In this document: positions 9,595 through 18,592 of the stretch, in pieces | How positions within the stretch are numbered: position 1 is the stretch's first letter | How the letters are laid out: the number at the start of each line of letters is the position of its first letter | NCBI GenBank assembly: GCA_000703065.1 | Contig: JNLK01000001.1 | Location: 496,001 to 560,000, forward strand | Source: Lachnospiraceae bacterium AC2029 | GTDB lineage: Bacteria > Bacillota > Clostridia > Lachnospirales > Lachnospiraceae | Length of the DNA stretch: 64,000 nt | Reading direction: 5' to 3' | Made by a program: the position numbers and the translations under genes | Notes under the pieces: generated by a model | What the model saw: only the letters and a program-made list of their open reading frames with translations | Database searches by the model: none | Told to the model about the DNA's origin: nothing

Positions 9595-10572
9595 TTATAT
9601 GCCAAATATCTTATGAACCAGTTTCTCTGTTCCCTTCAGCATGCCGAACAGCATCATGAACAGGAACGCCATTTCCGCAATGTAACTGAATACATATCCA
9701 CTCAGGCTGTCCTTAATCTCCACCAACCGCTGATACTCTTCGATTTCCTCTGGCGAGAGTATTGTACTTCCCAACATCAATGACATATTGTTGGTGGGAA
9801 TGATTCCCCGGTCAAGAAGATACATATTCGGATCCTGATAATTCTCTAATGCAGAATCCAATCCGGATACTGTTCCAAGGAACTGTGTGAAGATATACAA
9901 CACCAAAACAACAATCAGAGCCTCCAGCACCACGGACAGGAACGATTTCACAAAGTTGTAAAAAACAAACCGTGTCGGTTTCCCGATTGCCGTAGAGATC
10001 GGAAGGGGTGATATAGCGATCATCAGGTACAGATTGAAAAGTCGTCCGTATACCGTAAGCAGAACACCGATGGTAGAAACCACAATAAAAATTGCTCCGA
10101 TCAGAACCACTACAAAGAGCAGGATTCCTTCTCCAAGGCTCATGCTGTCTACGGCAATCTTCAGATTATCCGGTATCGTCACACTGAAAATGGAATTACC
10201 ATTTGTCGTAAGCATCCCGGTCAAATTCATCAGCTTCTCAGTCATCCCCTGACCGATCTTAATACATTCCAGAAGCAGAAACTTACCGTAGTAAAGCACA
10301 GCATTCGTCAGCACAATCTCAATCAGGAACTGTACCCAGACCGATGCTTTTTTCAATTCCGCATAACGACTGGTGGATGACAACAGGCCAAACCAAATCA
10401 ATACACCTGCGACGGTGACGCCCATGGCCAGGATTGCATCATAGACCGATGAGATCGCATTCCAGATTACGCCACCGTTATAGGTTGTGATATCCGTTGT
10501 CAGGATAGACAGGAGGATACGCATCTTATCCGCAAAGAAAGTCAGCGCAGCCTGCAGTATTGTCATAGCCAT
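9595..10572 (-). CDS. VirB6/TrbL-like conjugation membrane protein
   Basis: Polytopic membrane protein of 325 residues with about six to seven hydrophobic segments, including VYDAILAMGVTVAGVLIWFG, LLFVVVLIGAIFIVVSTIGV and VVLEALIVVLVLYIFTQFLG. The P-x-S-T-A-I motif (ISPLPISTAIGKPTRF) before the fourth helix is usual in VirB6/TrbL-like channel proteins. It lies between the VirB2-like gene and prgI, the position where the channel protein is expected. A strong GGAGG site precedes the ATG. Function as the inner-membrane pore is inferred from family. Confidence 0.85.
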   Translation of the reverse strand: MAMTILQAALTFFADKMRILLSILTTDITTYNGGVIWNAISSVYDAILAMGVTVAGVLIWFGLLSSTSRYAELKKASVWVQFLIEIVLTNAVLYYGKFLLLECIKIGQGMTEKLMNLTGMLTTNGNSIFSVTIPDNLKIAVDSMSLGEGILLFVVVLIGAIFIVVSTIGVLLTVYGRLFNLYLMIAISPLPISTAIGKPTRFVFYNFVKSFLSVVLEALIVVLVLYIFTQFLGTVSGLDSALENYQDPNMYLLDRGIIPTNNMSLMLGSTILSPEEIEEYQRLVEIKDSLSGYVFSYIAEMAFLFMMLFGMLKGTEKLVHKIFGI

Positions 10573-10604
10573 AAGGCATCGCCTCCTTTCCGGCTAAACC
10601 GCCA

Positions 10605-10922
10605 TCACTTTCCGAGGATCATGTTTGTAATCTGCGGAGCAAATGCTACGATGATCCCGACCGCACCGACAATGATTCCCTGATTCCGTCCTTCGGAGTT
10701 ATGGGAAGCCTGGTTAATCGCAGCCCAGATGATTCCGAAAAGTGCCATCAGCCCTCCGATCCAGCCGCAGACCCATGTAACAAGCGTATTTGTCTTATTT
10801 GCGGCATTATCCAGTTCCGTCACTCCGGATCCTGCTGCATGAACCACATCTCCTCCCATCAAAAAAAGGCCCATAAGGCCTAGTCCCAGGAACATGTACA
10901 GCATCAGTTTTTTATTTTTCAT
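10605..10922 (-). CDS. VirB2/TrbC-like small membrane protein
   Basis: A 105-residue protein with an N-terminal signal-like helix (LMLYMFLGLGLMGLFLMGG, then HAA), a short exposed segment and two further hydrophobic helices. The plan is that of pilin-like VirB2/TrbC proteins of Gram-positive conjugation systems. The ATG at 10922 is preferred over GTG at 10931 because GGAAGG stands 8 bases before it. It is directly upstream of the VirB6-like gene. Whether it polymerises as a pilus cannot be judged from sequence. Confidence 0.7.
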   Translation of the reverse strand: MKNKKLMLYMFLGLGLMGLFLMGGDVVHAAGSGVTELDNAANKTNTLVTWVCGWIGGLMALFGIIWAAINQASHNSEGRNQGIIVGAVGIIVAFAPQITNMILGK

Positions 10923-10949
10923 AGAGTTCACCTTCCTTCAAAAACAGTA

Positions 10950-11369
10950 TCAATATATTTTTCGTGCCTCTTTATATGCATCCTTCCAATCCTGTCCTTC
11001 TTCAAGATGGGACAAATAATCAAGTACGACATGCCAATCGGCTTCATCCGTACAGAAATCTTTTACAACCAGAGGAATCCATTTCTTAATCAAGGCGATC
11101 TGTTTCTTCTGAACCTCTTCATCATCCAAGAATTCCGTTAGCCGGACGCGGGCAGTATCATGACATGTTTCAGAAAAAACAAGATCAACACTCCCATCGT
11201 TGTTGATCCAGATAATCAATCCCTGACCATATCTATCGAACCTGGTTTCCCTCCAGACAACTGCGCTCCTTACCTTTATCGTCACCTTTTTCCGTAGTCC
11301 CTTCAACGCCTTATCAATAGACGCTGAAACGATGCCAAAGACAGCATCTGCAAATTCACTCTTCTTCAT
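10950..11369 (-). CDS. hypothetical protein in conjugation operon
   Basis: I do not recognise this 139-residue protein. It has no signal peptide or membrane helix. It contains a basic N-terminal segment (KALKGLRKKVTIKVRSA), a central beta-rich part with aromatic residues (GLIIWINNDGSVDLVF) and a charged helical C-terminus ending in KDAYKEARKIY. The start at 11369 (MKKSEFADAV) is chosen because AGGAGG lies just before it; an upstream ATG at 11414 has no such site. It is placed between the coupling protein gene and the VirB2-like gene, so a cytoplasmic accessory role in transfer is possible but unproven. Confidence 0.7.
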   Translation of the reverse strand: MKKSEFADAVFGIVSASIDKALKGLRKKVTIKVRSAVVWRETRFDRYGQGLIIWINNDGSVDLVFSETCHDTARVRLTEFLDDEEVQKKQIALIKKWIPLVVKDFCTDEADWHVVLDYLSHLEEGQDWKDAYKEARKIY

Positions 11370-11445
11370 TTTTTCTCTCCTCCTCATAAAACAGGCCCGG
11401 ACCATGCCGGGCATCTACTCTTACAATCTCGTTATGACACTTCCG

Positions 11446-13314
11446 TTAATCCTCCACCTCCAGCAGTACACCATTTGCTTTTGGAAGAACCTCCAGTTTC
11501 CCTGCATATGAAAAGTCAACAACCCTCACAGCACCAATCGACAGATTCGCCTCTCCCCATACGTATGGTGGTACTCCATTTCCATCCGAAATCTGGTCGT
11601 AGAACGGATGGCGGGTCATGTCATACTTCAAATCCCGAACCACACCGTAGTAAGGTGTATATAATACACATTGCTTTTTCGGCAGCGCCCGAACCTCATC
11701 CGGTTTCATCAGCTCACGTTCAATTAACTGCTCCTGCCGGGAAGAACCTGCCTGTCTTCCATAATTTTTAGTATATGTGTATGCATGAATTGTCTCTTTA
11801 CCCAACAGTTCCGAATAATACTTGCAGGTCTCCAATTCCAGAGACCCCAGGAACAACTGCCATGCACAGTTACCATAGAGCGTACGGTAATACTTCTCAA
11901 AGATAGCCTCTATCTGCTGTTTGTCCTGCAGTACAATCACAAACGACACATTCCTCGAACGGCTTGTAGAAAGGATCTTCTGGTAGTCGTTTGGCAATGC
12001 CACATTACAAAATTCGTCCATGAAGAATCTCACGTGTCTCGGCAACGGCCCGTTACAGACATGATCCGCATAATCATAAAGCTGCTGGAATATCTGCGTA
12101 TAAAGTGTCCCCGCAAGGAAGTTATATACGCTGTTGTTGTCCGGAATAACCATGAAGATTGCCACCTTCTCCGTCGCAAGATCCAACAGATTCAGTTCAT
12201 CCTTATAAGTCAAAGCCTTCATGGATGAAAGATTGAAAACCGACATCCTGGATGAGAAAGTAGCCCGGATAGAGGCCAGCGTCCTGCCAACCGCCGATGA
12301 CCACGCCTTATAGTAGGTATATGATGTATCGTCTTTGGGAATCTTCTCAAAGAGCCGGTCTACCGGATCCGCCATCTTCTTATCTTCTGCATCGTTAATG
12401 TTGTTGAACATCAGCATGATATTTGCAATGTTCTGCTCTTCTTTCGGTGCATAATGATACAGATAAAGGCAAAGGCTCATCATCATGTTCTTTGCCTGAT
12501 CATCCCAGATCTGCTCACCCTTGGTTGCCGACTTATCCTCCATCGCTCCCCACATATTATTGACGAAGAGCAGGATGTCATCATCGGACCTGAAGTAATG
12601 AAATGGATTGTACCCGTGACTCCGGAAATGCTCCACCAGATCCAACACCCGGACATCATATCCGTTCTGCTTCAGTAGCCTTCCGGTTTTTTTGAGGAGC
12701 TCGCCCTTCGGGTCGGTTGCGACAATATTACAGTTCATCTGCATAATATTCGGGATCATGAAACCTCTGGATTTCATACGCCCCGCACCACCTAATATCA
12801 GAGTGTTGATGTTCTCACAGGTAGTATCCATAGCAACACGCACCTTATCAGAAAACAGGATATTCTGGCAGTACAGCGCCTCTCTGTTTCTTTTATGGAT
12901 TTCCGCTTTTTTTGCTTTCTTTTCCTCCTTCGTTTCTGCAGTTACACTCTTCAGTTCTTCTCGATGCACTTTTCTGTCTTCTCTGTTCCATCTGGCCCGA
13001 AGTTTCCGTCCAAGAGTATCCGCTGAAACCCACTTTGCCGAACCATGTTCTTCTCCAAACCGGGTATTTTTCAAAGACGTAATGATCAGAAACCACACAA
13101 TCACGTAGGCAAAGGTGAAAACTAAACAAACCGGTAAGGTATGATGGTTCCATGATAATCGAAACGGATGAGAAGCAACCTCATCCGTCAGAAAATCAAT
13201 AAAATTCACAAGACTTCCTCCTGAAAAGGAAGATAGTCTAATCATCAAAAGCAAAAGGACAGGATACATGATCACTGCCAAAAGCTTCATCATACGTTTT
13301 CTCTGAAGTAACAT
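11446..13314 (-). CDS. VirD4/TraG-type coupling protein
   Basis: Links the relaxosome to the secretion channel and pumps DNA. It has 622 residues. Two N-terminal membrane helices (about 10-30 and 50-80) are followed by a soluble ATPase domain. The P-loop is the variant GGAGRMKSR near residue 171, keeping the Gly and Lys-Ser but lacking the usual GSGKT. NIVATDPKGELLKKTG, FMDEFCNVALP (Walker B) and SFVIVLQDKQQIEAIF are diagnostic of the family. It follows the ArdC-like gene by three bases. A smaller variant P-loop is common in the Gram-positive branch, so activity is likely retained. Confidence 0.92.
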   Translation of the reverse strand: MLLQRKRMMKLLAVIMYPVLLLLMIRLSSFSGGSLVNFIDFLTDEVASHPFRLSWNHHTLPVCLVFTFAYVIVWFLIITSLKNTRFGEEHGSAKWVSADTLGRKLRARWNREDRKVHREELKSVTAETKEEKKAKKAEIHKRNREALYCQNILFSDKVRVAMDTTCENINTLILGGAGRMKSRGFMIPNIMQMNCNIVATDPKGELLKKTGRLLKQNGYDVRVLDLVEHFRSHGYNPFHYFRSDDDILLFVNNMWGAMEDKSATKGEQIWDDQAKNMMMSLCLYLYHYAPKEEQNIANIMLMFNNINDAEDKKMADPVDRLFEKIPKDDTSYTYYKAWSSAVGRTLASIRATFSSRMSVFNLSSMKALTYKDELNLLDLATEKVAIFMVIPDNNSVYNFLAGTLYTQIFQQLYDYADHVCNGPLPRHVRFFMDEFCNVALPNDYQKILSTSRSRNVSFVIVLQDKQQIEAIFEKYYRTLYGNCAWQLFLGSLELETCKYYSELLGKETIHAYTYTKNYGRQAGSSRQEQLIERELMKPDEVRALPKKQCVLYTPYYGVVRDLKYDMTRHPFYDQISDGNGVPPYVWGEANLSIGAVRVVDFSYAGKLEVLPKANGVLLEVED

Positions 13315-13317
13315 ATG

Positions 13318-14160
13318 CTATCCCCTCCCTTGTGCCGGGGCACGTTCCTTTGGTTGATTTACTTCACTTTCCTGTCCAATGAAACGTCTCTGTTCCATTC
13401 CTTCCTCATCAATCCGCTTACTGATCTTCTGAATTGCCCGATCCATGCCTTCAAGAATCCTCAGTAAATCCCTGGGCTTTCCTTCCGGAGGATGAACCGC
13501 TTCAATCTCCGGAGGTTCAATACCGTATCTGACACAAATACCGTAAGATATCGCCAATGTCTCAATAGCATGTCTATCCCTGTCATATTCGTCAGTTTTT
13601 CCTTCTCCTGCCATCTGCATCTGGTTTTCACGAAGATAAAAATGTGAGTACTCTCTTAGAAGTCCGTAACAAACGTGTTCTTCTCGCTTATAACCACAGG
13701 TTACTTCTATTATCCCTTTTTCGGGGTTGTAGCTTGCCCTTCGGTTATCGACAAGTGGCGGCTCATGAAATATAACCGGGCAAGGAGAAGATAATATCAG
13801 GCGTTCCGCAAAAAAGCCGGCACTTGGAAATCTTTCATAGAGAACTGGATTTGAATCCGTAACCGACACATCATACATGACCCGCTCCGAATATCCCCCC
13901 TCCTTATTCTGCTGAATGTTATAAATCATAGCACTCTCATCGTTCACATTTACCCCCAGCTTCTCCCATGCTTCTTTTGTCCTGACATCCGTAGCTGCAA
14001 GGTTGTATCCCATGGTCAATATTTTATTTCTCGTCGAAATATTACTTCTGAACCCGGCAAGAAAAGAGAGAAAACCTTTCAGATTATCAGCGGATTCAAG
14101 ATAATACTTAACAGTACCATCCACGTAGTCATATAACTGCTTCACAAAATCATCTGCCAT
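13318..14160 (-). CDS. ArdC-like protein with degenerate zincin motif
   Basis: A 280-residue protein resembling the N-terminal region and peptidase-like domain of ArdC/LtrC antirestriction proteins. The front part (about 10-60) is the ssDNA-binding-like stretch with FLSFLAGFRSNISTRNKILT, comparable to the paralogue at 18589-20472. Near residue 168 the sequence reads LLREYSHFYL where an active member has HELSH, so the first metal-binding His is replaced by Arg. The C-terminus is charged and Pro-rich. It lies between pcfB and the coupling protein gene. A DNA-binding or structural role without peptidase activity is inferred; the assignment is by pattern, not by search. Confidence 0.6.
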   Translation of the reverse strand: MADDFVKQLYDYVDGTVKYYLESADNLKGFLSFLAGFRSNISTRNKILTMGYNLAATDVRTKEAWEKLGVNVNDESAMIYNIQQNKEGGYSERVMYDVSVTDSNPVLYERFPSAGFFAERLILSSPCPVIFHEPPLVDNRRASYNPEKGIIEVTCGYKREEHVCYGLLREYSHFYLRENQMQMAGEGKTDEYDRDRHAIETLAISYGICVRYGIEPPEIEAVHPPEGKPRDLLRILEGMDRAIQKISKRIDEEGMEQRRFIGQESEVNQPKERAPAQGRG

Positions 14161-14171
14161 ATCCAGCCTCC

Positions 14172-15002
14172 TTACTCCCGAACCGGTCCCTTATCTTTCG
14201 ATAACATCTCTCCCAGAAGAGCCGCGGCCTCTTCATGTTTTCGTTTTTCCTCATCTGCAAGCTCCTCTCCCATCAGATTCGGCATAACATTCGGAACCGT
14301 CTGTGTGATCTGTTCACCATTATCTGAAGAGCTACTGTTCACATCTGATTTTGCACCCTTCTCAGTTATCTTTCCCTTTGTCTGAACAATCTTCTCGTCT
14401 TCCCCCTCCTTCACATAACCTTCCAGTTCCTTAACTACTGACGGACGATTTACCTGATTGGGCATCCTTAATGAAGCGTCGGACAGAGATACTTCTTCCG
14501 ACGCCTCCTGAGGGTTTATAGTCTGATCCCTCCGATCAAGCATTTTGCTAAGAAGTGTTCTGGCATCCACAATCTTGTTTTCCTCAACAGTCTGCGGATC
14601 CACGGATACCACACCGCCATCCACCTCGATCAGATGAAACTTTTCAATTACTCGATTAATCTTTCCTGCATCCTCTGCACGAACAAGAAGATCATACACA
14701 TCCCCCTGTATATCTTCCTCGGTTCTTTTCACTACACTATACAGAATCCCATAATCCTTTGCCTCTGCAGCAAATTTCTGATAATGGTCTTCTCCCTGAA
14801 TCGTGAAAACCTTCAGTTCCGAACCGGACTGCAGCAGATTCCTTAAACGTGTTTTACCGCTTTGCTTTGCTTTCGGATCCATGGCTGCAGCTGCAAATCT
14901 CGCCACACTAAGTGCCGCCTTTCCACTCAGCCCGAGAATAAACGTGCTTCCCATGATCACAACTCTGGTGATTGTCTCGGCTGCCTGTGCTCCGTTATCC
15001 AT
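14172..15002 (-). CDS. PcfB/DUF3801-family relaxosome accessory protein
   Basis: A 276-residue protein. The N-terminal ~130 residues match the DUF3801/PcfB domain of Gram-positive conjugative plasmids: hydrophobic start (GSTFILGLSGKAALSVARFA), GKTRLRNLL, ELKVFTIQGEDHYQKFAAEAKDYGI (split here only for description) and YDLLVRAEDAGKINRVIEKF. The rest is acidic, Ser/Glu-rich and probably disordered. In pCF10, PcfB binds relaxase complex and coupling protein; a similar adaptor role is inferred here. It sits directly downstream of the relaxase gene. Confidence 0.8.
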   Translation of the reverse strand: MDNGAQAAETITRVVIMGSTFILGLSGKAALSVARFAAAAMDPKAKQSGKTRLRNLLQSGSELKVFTIQGEDHYQKFAAEAKDYGILYSVVKRTEEDIQGDVYDLLVRAEDAGKINRVIEKFHLIEVDGGVVSVDPQTVEENKIVDARTLLSKMLDRRDQTINPQEASEEVSLSDASLRMPNQVNRPSVVKELEGYVKEGEDEKIVQTKGKITEKGAKSDVNSSSSDNGEQITQTVPNVMPNLMGEELADEEKRKHEEAAALLGEMLSKDKGPVRE

Positions 15003-15011
15003 TCATCCCAC

Positions 15012-16541
15012 CTACCTTTCTTTTTGATCTGTCAATTGATTTGACTTCTGATGTATTCCCTGTCTACGGCCAATACTCTTGCCTTCCATTATCTGCTTAA
15101 CAATATGTTCCTTATGATCCATTTCACCCATTCGCTTCAGGATCCCTTTTTCATTTCTCAGATTCTTTCCCATCTTCTTGATAGATTCCTCTATACGGCT
15201 GATCTGTCCAAGGGCAGATTCTTTCTCTACTTCGTTGCTGAACGGAATCATTTTCTGAAGATTGATTTTACTCCTATACAGTTTGTTCATTTCAGCCTGA
15301 TCCAAAGCTTTCCGTTCCTTCAGCTGCTCCAAAGTATCGATATCCTCATAGATCAGGAACTTACTCTCCTCAATGTAACGATCCAGTTTCGTCAACTCTT
15401 CTCGAAGAAGGTAATGAGTCCTTGCAATCTGCGCAGGAGTCTTCCGGTATCCAATCATAAAGAGAAAACGAACATATTTCTTTTGAATCCCCGTCGGATT
15501 CTTCTTTGGAATATACTTTCGTTTTCCCCGCCTGGATAACTCCCGATAAATATCCCTAACAGCTTCCTCCTCCGTTTTTTGCCTTTGTTCCATTTTGAAC
15601 CCCTGTGAATCAATCTTTGCCGCAATACCTTCCAAAGAATATTCCTCGCCAAACCGACGATCCAAACGGATACACCTGCTATGGCCATAGGGAAAGATTC
15701 GGAGATACTTATGAGAATCATCAATCTGGTATCCCTTTGCCCTCATCAGAGCCATCCATTCCTCCAGCGTAGCCGCCTCCTGAACACAGCAATCCACATC
15801 TTCCTTCACGATAGACTGTATTGTCGGTCTTCCTTCACTCTCCGCCCGGGATGCACCCTTATGGATCTTCATCTCAAGACTTCCATTTGACGGAACCACA
15901 GAAAGACTTTCTGCCTGGCAGAGTTCATCTGATCTTTTTTGCATCCGAGGATACTCCTTGTCCCATATAAACTTTCTGCCATTCAGGAAGGAAACCGTGT
16001 TGATCACAAAATGAGAATGGATATGCTCCCGATCCAAATGCGTCGCCACAACAACTTCAAATCTATCACCCCATAATTCACGCGCCAGCTGTACACCTAT
16101 CCGATGAGCCTGATCCGGTGTCACCTCCCCCGGAAGGAATGACTGGTATCCATGAAAAAGAAGTCTGTTCCCTCTTTCCGGCCATCGATTCTTTGTAATC
16201 ATCATTTCTTCTACCGCAGTCTCCGGGAAACAATTGATTCCTGTTACGTAGCGCCTTCCTTCGGTTCCTCCGGCAAGATGTCCCATAATCATCTGACACG
16301 CTTCATCATCATTCTCCGCATCAAAAGAACCGGGCTTACTAAGAAAATCTACCCGGCTCTCCTGACTGTCCTGATTTACCTTTTCATCCTTTGAAACATA
16401 CCTCATAACAGACTGCATTGTCTGAGGATTCCCCTGCACGGTTTTTTCCTCGTTCGACGCGTAATTCACTAACTGCTTTACAACCGATTTGATTCCTTTT
16501 GAACCTGTATTATGGATTGGCCAAAGCGATGTTGTAGCCAT
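15012..16541 (-). CDS. MOBP-type relaxase
   Basis: Cuts the transfer origin and pilots the strand into the recipient. It has 509 residues. Tyr27 in LVNYASNEEKT is the candidate nucleophile. The metal-binding HUH motif appears as ATHLDREHIHSHFVIN near residues 163-178, followed by FLNGRKFIWD. The C-terminal 200 residues are helical and basic with coiled-coil character. The ATG overlaps the stop of the MobC-like gene (TAATG). MobC, PcfB and the coupling protein are all neighbours. The cognate nick site is not identified, since there is no intergenic space beside the gene. Confidence 0.92.
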   Translation of the reverse strand: MATTSLWPIHNTGSKGIKSVVKQLVNYASNEEKTVQGNPQTMQSVMRYVSKDEKVNQDSQESRVDFLSKPGSFDAENDDEACQMIMGHLAGGTEGRRYVTGINCFPETAVEEMMITKNRWPERGNRLLFHGYQSFLPGEVTPDQAHRIGVQLARELWGDRFEVVVATHLDREHIHSHFVINTVSFLNGRKFIWDKEYPRMQKRSDELCQAESLSVVPSNGSLEMKIHKGASRAESEGRPTIQSIVKEDVDCCVQEAATLEEWMALMRAKGYQIDDSHKYLRIFPYGHSRCIRLDRRFGEEYSLEGIAAKIDSQGFKMEQRQKTEEEAVRDIYRELSRRGKRKYIPKKNPTGIQKKYVRFLFMIGYRKTPAQIARTHYLLREELTKLDRYIEESKFLIYEDIDTLEQLKERKALDQAEMNKLYRSKINLQKMIPFSNEVEKESALGQISRIEESIKKMGKNLRNEKGILKRMGEMDHKEHIVKQIMEGKSIGRRQGIHQKSNQLTDQKER

Positions 16542-17212
16542 TAGTAATCATCCTCCTTTTGGGGCGGTGAAAAGATCCTTGCCTCAGCATAAGAGGAAAT
16601 GCTCTGCTCCTCATCAATCGATGTCCAACCATCTTCATTCGCATTAGCTACAGTATCGCCCGCAGCACCCTCGTCTTCATTAGCTGAACTCTCAACTGGT
16701 GATCCATCTCCGTGTAAAAACGGAGGTAGAATTCCCAGAGCATTCCATCCAAGACTCATATCTGTTGCCGGATTCCGAATCATCCGTCTTTCGAGTTCTG
16801 AACAGTACTCTTCAAATGCGGGCGGTGTTCTGCCTTCTTTCTTTGCCATTTCTACATCATGCTCCCACCGTTCATATACATCCGGCGTGAAGAACCGTGC
16901 TTTTGACACAATTTCCTTAATTGCTACAATCTGATCAACCAACTGTGAATAGATGTTCTTAAGACTGTCCATCGTTTCCGCCGGGATGGTATTCTCGGCC
17001 CGCAGCAGAATATCTTGGATCCATGATACAATCTGATTCAGCATTGCCATTCTTTCATAAAATTGCCTGGGTGGTGCCTCTACCGGCTGGCTGTTCATGA
17101 GTAGTTCCCTTAGATAATCCGCTTCTGAAAGGCCGCACTGTTCAGATTTCATACGAAGGATCTTTGCCTCCGTTTCATTCAGGTCCACCCGTTTTGATAT
17201 CGTTCTCTTCAT
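16541..17212 (-). CDS. MobC-like relaxosome protein (ribbon-helix-helix)
   Basis: A 223-residue protein whose first 50 residues (KRVDLNETEAKILRMKSEQC, then GLSEADYLRELLM) form the ribbon-helix-helix DNA-binding pattern of MobC proteins that help the relaxase recognise the transfer origin. The middle is helical (LNQIVSWIQDILLRAENTIP), the C-terminus acidic and low in order. Its stop overlaps the relaxase ATG. MobC assignment rests on motif and position; the acidic tail is longer than in plasmid MobC proteins. Confidence 0.8.
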   Translation of the reverse strand: MKRTISKRVDLNETEAKILRMKSEQCGLSEADYLRELLMNSQPVEAPPRQFYERMAMLNQIVSWIQDILLRAENTIPAETMDSLKNIYSQLVDQIVAIKEIVSKARFFTPDVYERWEHDVEMAKKEGRTPPAFEEYCSELERRMIRNPATDMSLGWNALGILPPFLHGDGSPVESSANEDEGAAGDTVANANEDGWTSIDEEQSISSYAEARIFSPPQKEDDY

Positions 17213-17222
17213 TCCTTCCCTC

Positions 17223-18335
17223 CTATAACTCTGCCTGCGATGTTCTCTCTCTTGCAGCCTTCAGTTTTCTCATGCCGACCAGATAGTCGTTTACATCCTT
17301 ACATCCCGTCGGCGGGTACTGTTGAATTGCAGTTATTCCTTTTTGTTCCAGTGCTTCCTGCAATCTCTGTCCTGCAACACGACCGGGGTTGTCATTATCA
17401 AAATGGATATATACGAGTGTCGTTTCCGGAAACCGATCCAGATACTCTTCCATTCCCATAGGGAGCTTAACCTCTTCTCCCGCCCCCGTCCCCGAAATAC
17501 CGGATAACGAAAGCAGATTGAACTGTCTGAAATCATATCCGGAATCCTGAAGAAGACATGCATAGGACAGCATATCCAACGGGGCTTCAAAAACATGGAG
17601 GTCAGACCGTCCACTATCCGCATGAAGCATAAAAGAATAACGTCGGTCAGATCCGGTGCTGTTTCCTTTAAAGCTTCCCTTTGTTGCGCGCTGATTGATA
17701 AGCCGGGGATTATCCTCACGATCATATCCCACAAAACAGACATTCTTATACTTCTTTCCCTGATATAGTGACCCCTCTGCTACAAAATGATCAATCACAA
17801 CAGGCGAGATTCCTCTTCCTGTCAGATATTCATACAGTACTGATGTATCCGTATCTTTTTCCGGAATAACCAATTCTTTCGGTTCTTCAAAAAAAGCATT
17901 CGATTCTGAGTACTTTCTTGACTCCGGATGAGCCTGTTTTATCGGCGGAGATGGAAGTACGCCATCAGGAATAACTTCCTCTGCAAACTGCGTTCTGATT
18001 CTCCCGTTCTGCTGAAGATTTCTATAATATTCTTCACTTCTTCCAAGGAGTTCAAATACCGCCGACTGAAAATCCATTCCCTCTTCTTTGATCAGATAAT
18101 CCAAAGCATTCTTCCCATGCGTCCCTTTACTGTGATGCCACCACTGTCCGTCCGATGCACGTATCAGAAAAGAAGAATACCGTCCCTTCGTCCCATAGTA
18201 CCTCGCCTTAACCACATACTGGGAACCGACACGCTGCAAATTCTCATACATTAGTGGCCTCGCCTTACTGAGGAATTCCAGAATACTGACCTGACGTGCA
18301 TATTCCACATCCTCTTTCGGAATGTACACTCCCAT
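17223..18335 (-). CDS. DUF3991/TOPRIM primase-like protein
   Basis: A 370-residue protein with the N-terminal DUF3991 arrangement (QWWHHSKGTHGKNALDYLIK) and a C-terminal TOPRIM domain. The TOPRIM residues appear as the Glu in HVFEAPLDMLSYA and the DxDxxG-like IHFDNDNPGRVAG. Such proteins are widespread in clostridial conjugative elements (PcfD-like) and are thought to prime or process transferred DNA. It lies eleven bases before the MobC gene in the same operon. A classical CHC2 zinc finger is not evident, so primase activity is inferred rather than shown. Confidence 0.82.
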   Translation of the reverse strand: MGVYIPKEDVEYARQVSILEFLSKARPLMYENLQRVGSQYVVKARYYGTKGRYSSFLIRASDGQWWHHSKGTHGKNALDYLIKEEGMDFQSAVFELLGRSEEYYRNLQQNGRIRTQFAEEVIPDGVLPSPPIKQAHPESRKYSESNAFFEEPKELVIPEKDTDTSVLYEYLTGRGISPVVIDHFVAEGSLYQGKKYKNVCFVGYDREDNPRLINQRATKGSFKGNSTGSDRRYSFMLHADSGRSDLHVFEAPLDMLSYACLLQDSGYDFRQFNLLSLSGISGTGAGEEVKLPMGMEEYLDRFPETTLVYIHFDNDNPGRVAGQRLQEALEQKGITAIQQYPPTGCKDVNDYLVGMRKLKAARERTSQAEL

Positions 18336-18352
18336 AAAACCACTTCCTCTCG

Positions 18353-18592
18353 CTAATCGTAGCTTTCCTTATCACCATCCACTGAGAAATCATATTCCGC
18401 AAATTCTCTGTCTGTCATCAATCCCAGTTTATTCTGCACCCGATCCATCATTACAGACATCTCCGGTGAATTCGCTCTTGCCATCAAATATGTTATCGTC
18501 CTTATACAGGGCATCCTCTCCAACATACCCTCCGCCGTTTCACGGACCGACTGTATAAATACCTTTTCCTCAACAGTAAACTCGGGTTTCAT
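18353..18592 (-). CDS. transposon-transfer assisting (TTRAP-like) small protein
   Basis: A 79-residue acidic protein with the pattern FTVEE near the start and LMTDREFAEYDFS near the end. This resembles the small transposon-transfer assisting proteins that accompany clostridial conjugative transposons. Its ATG overlaps the stop of the ArdC-like gene by four bases, so translation is probably coupled. No molecular function is known for the family; the assignment is by motif memory only. Confidence 0.6.
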   Translation of the reverse strand: MKPEFTVEEKVFIQSVRETAEGMLERMPCIRTITYLMARANSPEMSVMMDRVQNKLGLMTDREFAEYDFSVDGDKESYD

